Positions 34,801 through 40,666 of a stretch of DNA of 64,000 nt are shown in pieces. Both the position numbers and the translations under genes were made by a program. Location of the stretch: contig OZ245848.1 in the NCBI GenBank assembly GCA_965228955.1, positions 992,001 to 1,056,000 on the forward strand. The letters are read 5' to 3'. A model generated the notes under the pieces. It had not been told where the DNA came from and did no database searches. It saw only the letters and a program-made list of their open reading frames with translations. The DNA comes from JANSWY01 sp965228955. GTDB lineage: Bacteria > Bacteroidota > Bacteroidia > Cytophagales > Cyclobacteriaceae. Position 1 is the stretch's first letter. Each line of letters opens with the position of its first letter.

Positions 34801-36401
34801 ATGTTTTTGGGAGTGGGAAAGTGCAATCGGGAAGTGTGATTTTAGACTATCTTAATACTAAATACGGGTTTAATGGTGATTACGAGCTTAAAAAAGATTC
34901 AATTGTATTTGAAAGAGTTCAGCTTACGGATATCAATGATCACAATGCATATTTCCGTGGAAGCATTGTACATGAGGGATTCAAAGATTTAAGATTAAAT
35001 GTAAACGGAGATATGTTTAATTTTAATGTGCTAAATACAACATCCCGAGACAATTCACTATACTACGGTCAGGCAAACGCTACAGGTAGCCTGAGTTTTC
35101 TGGGGCCTCTTAATAACCTTAAAATTTCGGCAAAGGCTAAAACAGACAAAAACTCAAAACTCTTTGTACCATTAACAGATAATTCATCTGCAGACCTTAA
35201 GGATTATATCACATTTGTTGATTTAATGGATACAGTAGAGGTGAAGGACCAGAAAAAGGATCAAATTTCAGCGGATCTTAGTGGAATAGAGCTAGATCTT
35301 GAACTGGAAGTAACTGAAGATGCATACTTTGAATTGATTTTTGATTTAAAAGCTGGAGATATCATCCGTGGAAGAGGAAATGGTAACATGAAGATCCAAA
35401 TTAACACGGAGGGTGATTTCAATATGGTTGGGGATTACGTGATTTCACAGGGAGGGTACAATTTTACTTTGTACAATATTATTAATAAGGAATTCGAAAT
35501 CAGGAAAGGAAGCAAGATTAGTTGGTATGGAGATCCATACAAAGCAATTCTAGATATAAAGGCTGATTACCGGCAAAACATACTTTACTCGCCAATCTTA
35601 ACTGGCCTTTCAGATGAGGCATTAAATGACCCACAGTTAAGGAGAAGGTATCCTGCAATTGTAGTTCTTGAGTTATCTGATGAAATGCTAAATCCAGAGA
35701 TTGACTTTGATATTGAATTTGAGAACTATCCGCAGCAAAGTATTCGTTTGAATGATGGTACTAGTTTGAATTATAGCACTTTCCTAGAACCTTTTCTCTT
35801 TAAAATTCAAAATGATGAACAGGAACTGAAAAGACAAGTCTTCAGTCTCCTAATTCTTAGAAAACTTTCACCGGAGAATAGTTTCGATGTAGCAGGTCAA
35901 ACAATTGGAAATAGTGTAAGTGAGTTCATTTCAAACCAATTAAGTTACTGGATTAGCCAGGTGGATGAAAACCTTGAGATCGATGTAGATCTTTCCACAT
36001 TGGATCAGGATGCATTTGATACGTTTCAGTTGAGATTATCTTACACATTTCTAAATGGTCGGCTTAGAGTGAGTAGACTTGGAGGAATTACCAACTATTC
36101 CGCCAACACGGCTGCAACTAATGCAGGTTTTTCAAATATCATTGGTGATTTGTCAGTGGAATACCTGCTGACTTCAGATGGTAGGTTGAGAGCAAAAATG
36201 TATAGCAGAAATCAGAATGATGATCAGTTGGAACAAGGTTTTGAAACAGGAGTAAGCTTGCAATATGTAAGAACTTTTGACTACATGCAGGAGATTTGGA
36301 AAAAGAACCGTTCTAAGAAGACCAAATTTGTGGATGCAAGTGGAAATGTGGTTGAAAGCACTGATGATAAAAAGAGAAACAAAAAGAAATCTGAGAAGTA
36401 G
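31824..36401 (+). CDS. TamB-like translocation/assembly protein (DUF490)
   Basis: 1525 residues from GTG 31824. One N-terminal membrane helix (about 17-38, FVLRTLVLLFGLLFAAILLL) anchors a long beta-rich periplasmic body of repeating short strands (I-D-x-L-x-I-x-S-x-x-V type), as in AsmA/TamB bridge proteins that carry lipids or help barrel assembly across the periplasm. The conserved TamB C-terminal domain lies at about 1100-1480 (GRGNGNMKIQINTEGDFN, VVLELSDEMLNPEIDFDI, FSLLILRKLSPENSF, LSTLDQDAFDTFQLRLSY). The tail is strongly basic (KKRNKKKSEK). No TamA partner is adjacent. Confidence 0.9.
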   Translation: MGVISNLGQFIKKRVVKFVLRTLVLLFGLLFAAILLLQIPAVQTYFVTKITNKLSEVTNHKTTIDYVNVSWFDEAYIEGIAVYDVVDSTMFSASEITFNFDLWEIITTRNIKLDRVEIQSGSFHMIKHSDELPLNLTQFLDEVRKMLASEGPPKEKKPIRIGEIDIWNSSFKMDDYRSEIDDSGIDPGHLSLVDINLSVHDFRLIYDSIDFHITSLSVKEAQDKLIVEKLNSNFALTSKSLEFSNLYAKTSRSEIKDYLKFEFSTISNLSYFTDSVSFEFNFDNSSIHTDDISQFSPALRKYHEQVKIGGHYYGNVKNFQGEYMLIDIGDNTLIKGNCFVTGLPNIKETFMEFRIGKSTIDPEDLKFVLPIDSLPINDIGRVRLDGTFLGFLTDFVAKANFVTRTGSISTDINFKFKGGPTKSEYRGQLSTSNLDIGKFVGPDEVLDGITMNGKIEGTGITPESAIFELESTINELVVQGYPYSNIYIDGHFESGFFEGKLNVDDPNVGLNLDGTIDIRKGREQILGQATLNHFRAKELNLANTDLEVSSEIDISLNGLTIDDIAGYVDLHSLDVRLGKENLLVDSLKISSLKVDKNRLLTVETDGLKAEVNGTYKTSELINDLSRLYKEYKLQLINEESEIESYYEITKNDFREYEVEFNLSVDKGNKFLNPFVENSYISENVEFSGGFLHNSSSNLTLYGFIDSLSFNGNSMKNTTFELNTSKINGAPDVLAMLFVSSDKQYWGKDHSSDELEFEVIWSDQMMDLFIQTKQPELGNHATLKANVEFLQDTTNVKFLPSDIAINNEVWTFSNENELMLLKDRVLVNNFQISTQEQIIGIDGFLSDSSDLKIQLKDLKLDPVSIFIDQEIEGVSNGELALNGPMSDLFATGDFQIDSLTIDDFLVGDLDLETKWDDLSKVLKLNTGISRDTKDIVDVHGNIFFREDSKELALKASLSGVELQIVEPFFKEHISNLEGSASGDFVIRGTTVEPDVFGSGKVQSGSVILDYLNTKYGFNGDYELKKDSIVFERVQLTDINDHNAYFRGSIVHEGFKDLRLNVNGDMFNFNVLNTTSRDNSLYYGQANATGSLSFLGPLNNLKISAKAKTDKNSKLFVPLTDNSSADLKDYITFVDLMDTVEVKDQKKDQISADLSGIELDLELEVTEDAYFELIFDLKAGDIIRGRGNGNMKIQINTEGDFNMVGDYVISQGGYNFTLYNIINKEFEIRKGSKISWYGDPYKAILDIKADYRQNILYSPILTGLSDEALNDPQLRRRYPAIVVLELSDEMLNPEIDFDIEFENYPQQSIRLNDGTSLNYSTFLEPFLFKIQNDEQELKRQVFSLLILRKLSPENSFDVAGQTIGNSVSEFISNQLSYWISQVDENLEIDVDLSTLDQDAFDTFQLRLSYTFLNGRLRVSRLGGITNYSANTAATNAGFSNIIGDLSVEYLLTSDGRLRAKMYSRNQNDDQLEQGFETGVSLQYVRTFDYMQEIWKKNRSKKTKFVDASGNVVESTDDKKRNKKKSEK

Positions 36402-36470
36402 CTGACATAGATCATCTTATTGATATTTTTTTTTGTTAAATTCATGAAGAACCTAATAATGTAACCCATC

Positions 36471-36869
36471 ATGAATTTCAAACAATTTATGGAAGATTTT
36501 GCCACTGAGATAAATGGCCAATTTTCTGAATACGACGAAAACAAGTCAGTAATAATCGTGCCTTTGCATGATGAACGCTTTCAAACAGTGATCGGTAAAA
36601 TGTATAACCACAACCGATACAATAGAAATGTTCTGGAATTCACCACTAAGGTCTGCACAGTTGATGAGTCAATTGACTACAAATCCATCCTTGAGGCAAG
36701 TGAGAAGTTTGTACATAGTAAATTCATTGTGGAAGAAAATTTCCTGAAGGTTGAATCAGCAACATTTGTAGATAATTCTTCACACGAATTGCTAAAAGAG
36801 ATGATTCAGGAAGTTGCAATTACTGGAGATGAATGGGAATTCAAAATAACTGGTAAAGACATTCACTAA
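36471..36869 (+). CDS. Small soluble protein, unknown
   Basis: 132 residues without signal peptide or membrane helix. Acidic alpha/beta mixture with MNFKQFMEDFATEINGQFSE, VIIVPLHDERFQTVIGKM and KFIVEENFLKVESATFV. The shape recalls small chaperone-like or YbjN-like folds, but I cannot assign a family. It is about 70 bases after the TamB gene, behind a T-rich stretch without a clear hairpin, and the rnpB promoter box lies just after its stop. Confidence 0.65.
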   Translation: MNFKQFMEDFATEINGQFSEYDENKSVIIVPLHDERFQTVIGKMYNHNRYNRNVLEFTTKVCTVDESIDYKSILEASEKFVHSKFIVEENFLKVESATFVDNSSHELLKEMIQEVAITGDEWEFKITGKDIH

Positions 36870-36874
36870 TTTTA

Positions 36875-36882
36875 TATTTTTG
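36875..36882 (+). promoter_or_regulatory. rnpB: -7 promoter box of rnpB
   Basis: TATTTTTG matches TAnnTTTG and ends 4 bases before the base-paired 5' end of RNase P RNA, the spacing expected for a transcription start at 36886-36888. No clear -33 TTTG is seen. Confidence 0.6.
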
Positions 36883-36904
36883 CACTAGCAAGCCGTCTTA
36901 TCGT

Positions 36905-36920
36905 CCCGATAGCTATCGGG
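36905..36920. repeat. Palindrome in rnpB, P3 position
   Basis: CCCGATAGCTATCGGG is a perfect 16-base palindrome. The same word, two bases longer, recurs at 37277-37294 in the same RNA. Confidence 0.9.
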
Positions 36921-37052
36921 AAGGAAAGTCCGGGCAACATAGAGCACCGTGCTTCCTAACGGGAAGATTCTGGACTGATATTTGTTGGTACAGGACTAGA
37001 AAGTGCAACAGAAAGTATACCACCGGTCGTGGTATTGGTGATTGTGGGTAAT

Positions 37053-37080
37053 GCCCACCTTCGCTGAAGCTTCGGCGGGC
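37053..37080. repeat. Imperfect hairpin element in rnpB, P12 position
   Basis: The 28 bases hold GCTGAAGCTTCGGC, a near-palindrome with one wobble pair, flanked by GCCCACC and GGGC. Its GC-rich, repeat-like make-up differs from the AT-rich surroundings. Confidence 0.65.
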
Positions 37081-37276
37081 AAGGGTGAAATGGTGGGGTA
37101 AGAGCCCACCGGGTTTGGTGTGAATCAAATCGCATGGTAAACCTCACGGGTTGAAAGATCAAATAGGTCTCGCTTTCTCCTAGGAGAAAAGACTTGCTCG
37201 GTCAATTATTTATAGAGCGAGATGGGTAGATTGATTGATGTTAGTGGTGACATTAACACTAGATAAATGATAAGAA

Positions 37277-37294
37277 CCCCGATAGCTATCGGGG
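37277..37294. repeat. Palindrome in rnpB, P19 position
   Basis: CCCCGATAGCTATCGGGG is an 18-base perfect palindrome located between the 3' strand of P2 and the conserved GAACCCGGCTTAC, the place of helix P19. Confidence 0.9.
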
Positions 37295-37367
37295 TACAGA
37301 ACCCGGCTTACAGGCTTGCTACTTTTTTTATTTTAGAATTAATTTTTAACCGAAGAGACTTTACGAA

Positions 37368-38528
37368 ATGGCTAAAATCCTCATCATCGATGATGAAAAA
37401 AGTATCCGCAACACACTAAGAGAAATTCTTGAGTACGAAAATTATGAAATTGATGAAGCTAAGGATGGAGAAGAAGGCCTGGCTAAACTGAAGGAAGGTG
37501 AATTTGATGTTGCGCTATGTGATATAAAAATGCCAAAAATGGATGGTATAGAATTACTCACAGCAGCAACAAATGAAGGAATCGGTACTCAATTTCTCAT
37601 GATTTCAGCTCACGGAACAATAGAAACTGCCGTAGAAGCTACCAAGATTGGAGCTTTTGATTTTATCCCTAAACCTCCGGATTTGAATAGGTTACTATTA
37701 TCTGTTAGAAATGCTATGGACAAAGGTAGTTTGGTAACTGAAACAAAAATCCTTAAAAAGAAAGTTCATAAGAAATGGGATATAGTGGGTGAGTCACCTG
37801 CAATTGTTGAAGTGAAAGAAACAATTGAGAAAGTAGCTCCTAAAGATGCAAGGGTACTAATAAATGGGCCAAATGGAACTGGTAAGGAACTTGTCGCCAG
37901 GTGGTTGCATGAGAAAAGTAATAGATCCAAAGGACCAATGGTGGAAGTAAATTGTGCGGCAATACCTTCAGAACTTATCGAAAGCGAGTTGTTTGGTCAT
38001 GAAAAGGGATCATTTACATCCGCTGTAAAACAAAGAATTGGAAAGTTTGAGCAAGCTAATGGAGGAACTCTTTTTCTGGATGAAATAGGAGATATGAGCC
38101 TATCTGCACAAGCAAAAGTATTGAGAGCTCTTCAGGAACATAAAATCACCAGAGTAGGAGGCGACAAAGAAATAAAAGTAGATGTAAGAGTCGTAGCTGC
38201 GACCAATAAGGATCTGAAACAGGCTATTCAAGACAACCAGTTCCGTGAGGATTTATATCATAGATTAGGTGTAATAGTAATAAAAGTTCCATCACTAAAT
38301 GAAAGGCTTGATGATATACCGTTGCTAGTAGATAAATTCCTTAATGACATTGCAGCAGAGTACAACGCACCTGTTACTCAGATTGAACCGAAAGCTGTGG
38401 AATTGTTAAAGAAGAAAGATTGGACAGGGAATATCAGGGAATTGAGGAATGTCGTAGAGCGACTAATAATTATGTCTGACAAGCTAATTACCGAGGAAAA
38501 CGTAAAAAAATATGCGGATATTGATTAA
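37368..38528 (+). CDS. NtrC-type response regulator without DNA-binding domain
   Basis: 386 residues. Receiver domain 1-120 (ILIIDDEKS, phospho-acceptor in ALCDIKMPKMDG, K in FIPKPPD), then a sigma-54-type AAA+ domain: Walker A NGPNGTGKE (166-174), the loop KGSFTSAVKQR with GSFTSA at 214-219 in place of GAFTGA, Walker B GGTLFLDEIGDM, sensor region RVVAATNKDL and REDLYHRLGVIVI. It stops soon after the AAA+ lid (ITEENVKKYADID), so the usual Fis-type helix-turn-helix is missing. Its kinase partner is not adjacent. Its last codons form one arm of a terminator for the convergent lipoprotein gene. Confidence 0.9.
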   Translation: MAKILIIDDEKSIRNTLREILEYENYEIDEAKDGEEGLAKLKEGEFDVALCDIKMPKMDGIELLTAATNEGIGTQFLMISAHGTIETAVEATKIGAFDFIPKPPDLNRLLLSVRNAMDKGSLVTETKILKKKVHKKWDIVGESPAIVEVKETIEKVAPKDARVLINGPNGTGKELVARWLHEKSNRSKGPMVEVNCAAIPSELIESELFGHEKGSFTSAVKQRIGKFEQANGGTLFLDEIGDMSLSAQAKVLRALQEHKITRVGGDKEIKVDVRVVAATNKDLKQAIQDNQFREDLYHRLGVIVIKVPSLNERLDDIPLLVDKFLNDIAAEYNAPVTQIEPKAVELLKKKDWTGNIRELRNVVERLIIMSDKLITEENVKKYADID

Positions 38529-38538
38529 TATCCGCATA
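38504..38538 (-). terminator. Terminator for the 44-residue lipoprotein gene
   Basis: 12-bp perfect stem TATGCGGATATT / AATATCCGCATA (38511-38522, 38527-38538), loop GATT. On the minus strand it is followed by seven T (38504-38510). The same bases encode the last residues and stop of the response regulator. Confidence 0.85.
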
Positions 38539-38557
38539 TTGATCTATATATCGTAGA

Positions 38558-38692
38558 TTATAATCTTACTTTATCCTGCTTCTCTGTCTTCACGTCCTTC
38601 ACATCCTTCTTAGCGTAAGTAGGACATGTTTTTTGTGTACATGCGCTAGCCGCAAAAAGAACAACTGCAATTAATAAAACTCTAATTTTCAT
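38558..38692 (-). CDS. Small lipoprotein, 44 residues
   Basis: Encodes MKIRVLLIAVVLFAASACTQ followed by KTCPTYAKKD and a charged Lys/Asp/Glu tail ending KVRL. A hydrophobic signal ends in the lipobox A-A-S-A-C, so Cys18 would be lipidated and the peptide anchored to the membrane with a short, mostly basic/acidic mature part. Small lipoproteins of this kind (C-T-Q-K-x-C-P-x-Y) occur widely in Bacteroidota with unknown role. A clean terminator lies 20 bases downstream, supporting real transcription. Confidence 0.75.
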   Translation of the reverse strand: MKIRVLLIAVVLFAASACTQKTCPTYAKKDVKDVKTEKQDKVRL

Positions 38693-38851
38693 GGGTGTAT
38701 ACGTTAAGCTAACACTAAATTTTATTATACTTCAACTAATGTAAATATAAATATAATTATTTCAAAAATATCAGGTCTCCAGATACTTTGCAACAATTAG
38801 AAAATTAATTCGTAGTTGCAGGGTTTGGATTTAGATTAAATGGCCTATTGT

Positions 38852-39835
38852 TTAGACCAACATCAGGTTACATCCTCTTAAATCTGAATTGTCAAAGCGT
38901 CCTAACACCTCAAATTCTCCATTTTCGTGCTTTCGACCTATATCTTTGGTCTCAACAAAACAGCAGCTGAAAATGTTCCCTAAGTCTATAACGTTTAATC
39001 CGCCTGTTCTACCTACCCCAACGTATGAAAATGGATCATTGATATCTCGTACCATGATTTTTAATGAATTATTTTCACTGAATAATCCAAATCCTTTGGA
39101 ATAAGCTTGGGACATTAATTCCGTCATACCATATTCTGAGTGAATTGCATTCACATTTAATCCCTTACAAAGCTCGCTGTGCAATTCTTCCCTGATCATT
39201 TCTTTTCTTCTTCCCTTCATGCCTCCAGTTTCCATTACTATACAATTCCTCAGATCAGTGCCTTTTTCTGCTAAATCAAGTAATGCATATGAAACTCCTA
39301 TGACGAGGACTTTGCTCCTGGAATCCAATGTATTTACCATTTCTTCAATCTCGTCTGGTGATTGGAGATAATATCCCGAGATTTTATTATTACTTTTTTT
39401 GATGAAATGATCGACCATTGCGATCAGTGAAGAGTCTCCTTGCTCCAGGTAAGAGGGGAGAACAGCAATAATTGTCAAGTCTTCTATTGCTGTGTAGTGA
39501 GATTCAAATATTTTTGTAGAATGGTCCAGATAGAATTCTAAGTCGTCAAGGTGATGTTGGCTTCTTTTTTTTAATGTTGTGCCACTACTTAAGAATGTTA
39601 TTTCCGTATCTAATTGAGAGGACTTGATTTTGTGCGTTTTAAAAAACTCAATAGGTAGAAAGGGTATTTTTTCGATACTGTCAACCTGAAGAGGGTTAAT
39701 TTTTAGCTTCTGGATGTATTGATTGTAGATGCTATTGTTTATTGCCTGGAATTGAAATGCTTCTAACGCAAGATCCTCAAAACTGTAGTTTCTTGATTGT
39801 TTTAACTTGTGTCGGAAACTTTCTATAAATTCCAT
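38852..39835 (-). CDS. LuxE-like acyl-protein synthetase family protein
   Basis: 327 residues. The region PFLPIEFFKTHKIKSS and the nucleotide-binding loop TFLSSGTTLKKRS match the LuxE/acyl-protein synthetase branch of adenylate-forming enzymes, with AIHSEYGMTELMSQAYS as the later core motif and a short C-terminal part. In Vibrio LuxE activates fatty acids for the luciferase aldehyde; no luxCDAB genes are here, so the substrate is unknown and likely part of an acyl-activation step in lipid or glycan metabolism. It is divergent from the lipoprotein gene at 39904. Confidence 0.8.
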   Translation of the reverse strand: MEFIESFRHKLKQSRNYSFEDLALEAFQFQAINNSIYNQYIQKLKINPLQVDSIEKIPFLPIEFFKTHKIKSSQLDTEITFLSSGTTLKKRSQHHLDDLEFYLDHSTKIFESHYTAIEDLTIIAVLPSYLEQGDSSLIAMVDHFIKKSNNKISGYYLQSPDEIEEMVNTLDSRSKVLVIGVSYALLDLAEKGTDLRNCIVMETGGMKGRRKEMIREELHSELCKGLNVNAIHSEYGMTELMSQAYSKGFGLFSENNSLKIMVRDINDPFSYVGVGRTGGLNVIDLGNIFSCCFVETKDIGRKHENGEFEVLGRFDNSDLRGCNLMLV

Positions 39836-39903
39836 TGTTATCTGACAATATAGGGGTAATAATGAATGTTATTGTAATATATTAGCGAAGATAAGGTCAA
39901 CAG

Positions 39904-40659
39904 ATGTTAATGAATTTTAAAAGCTTAATATTTTTCCTGGTTATCACGGTTGGTGTTGTGTCATGCTATCCTCCTCCTGAATTTCCGGAAAATCCAGAGA
40001 TTGAATTTGAGAATATTGTTTTCAAACCTGGTGATACAGATGTTGACTCATTGATTCTGACCATTGGATTTCAAGATGGAAATGGTGATTTAGGGTTGGA
40101 GGATGAAGATGATTCCTATCCTTATCAACCATTCAATTTTGTTGTAGATTCAGCAGGGAACGTGGTGACCTTAAATGGAGACATAGAGCCTATTCCCCCA
40201 TTCTACATGTTAATTCCGGTGAATGAAGGTGAGCTGGTGTTTCTATCAGATACAGACATAAGACCTCCATATGATTGTGAGAGCTATGAAATTATAGAAT
40301 ATACTGACGGGTCATTTGACACTTTATTTATTCAACCAAATGAGGCCAATAAAAACATTTTCATCGATTTTTATAGAAAAAGAAATGGTGAATATACATT
40401 TTTTGACTGGAGTCAGGTCTTTGGTAATTGTGGATTCGATTGGGATGGCAGGTTTCCAATTTTTGATGAAGAAAACCTCAGAAATGAGAAGCCTTTAGCA
40501 GGGTCCATGGACTATTCGATGGTGTCGGTTGGCTTTGAGCTGGCAATGAGAAATGATACTTTTAGAATAGACGTTAGGATTTATGATAGGGAATTGAACC
40601 TAAGTAATCAAGTTCAATCCCCCGATTTTACTCTAGCCGGAATTACCGAAACCGAGTAA
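39904..40659 (+). CDS. Lipoprotein, unknown function
   Basis: 251 residues with a lipoprotein signal: a hydrophobic stretch SLIFFLVITVGVVSC gives Cys21 or so as the lipid-anchored residue (ATG 39904; the ATG at 39910 is also possible). The mature part is acidic and beta-rich; LTIGFQDGNGDLGLEDED has a D-G-N-G-D-L-G pattern common to a group of Bacteroidota lipoproteins and possibly calcium-binding. It meets the E1 gene convergently with 7 bases between stops. Confidence 0.7.
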   Translation: MLMNFKSLIFFLVITVGVVSCYPPPEFPENPEIEFENIVFKPGDTDVDSLILTIGFQDGNGDLGLEDEDDSYPYQPFNFVVDSAGNVVTLNGDIEPIPPFYMLIPVNEGELVFLSDTDIRPPYDCESYEIIEYTDGSFDTLFIQPNEANKNIFIDFYRKRNGEYTFFDWSQVFGNCGFDWDGRFPIFDEENLRNEKPLAGSMDYSMVSVGFELAMRNDTFRIDVRIYDRELNLSNQVQSPDFTLAGITETE

Positions 40660-40666
40660 ATGTTTC

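Larger units (their letters stand above)
36886..37321 (+). ncRNA. rnpB: RNase P RNA (bacterial class A)
   Basis: About 436 bases. Ends pair as P1 (TAGCAAGCC at 36886-36894 with GGCTTGCTA at 37313-37321). Universal core: GGAAAGTCCGGGC (36923-36935), ACAGAAAG (37008-37015), GGTAAACCTCACGGGTTGAAAG-like J region (37136 on), and GAACCCGGCTTACAG (37299-37313). P2 is CTTATC / GATAAG (36897-36902, 37269-37274). A T-tract (37323-37329) follows P1. It is the catalytic RNA that matures the 5' ends of tRNAs. Three variable helices are built from short palindromes described separately. Confidence 0.95.

Noticed and set aside
36913..37162. Minus-strand frames within the RNase P RNA
   Set aside because: The region is structural RNA; these frames have no coding features.
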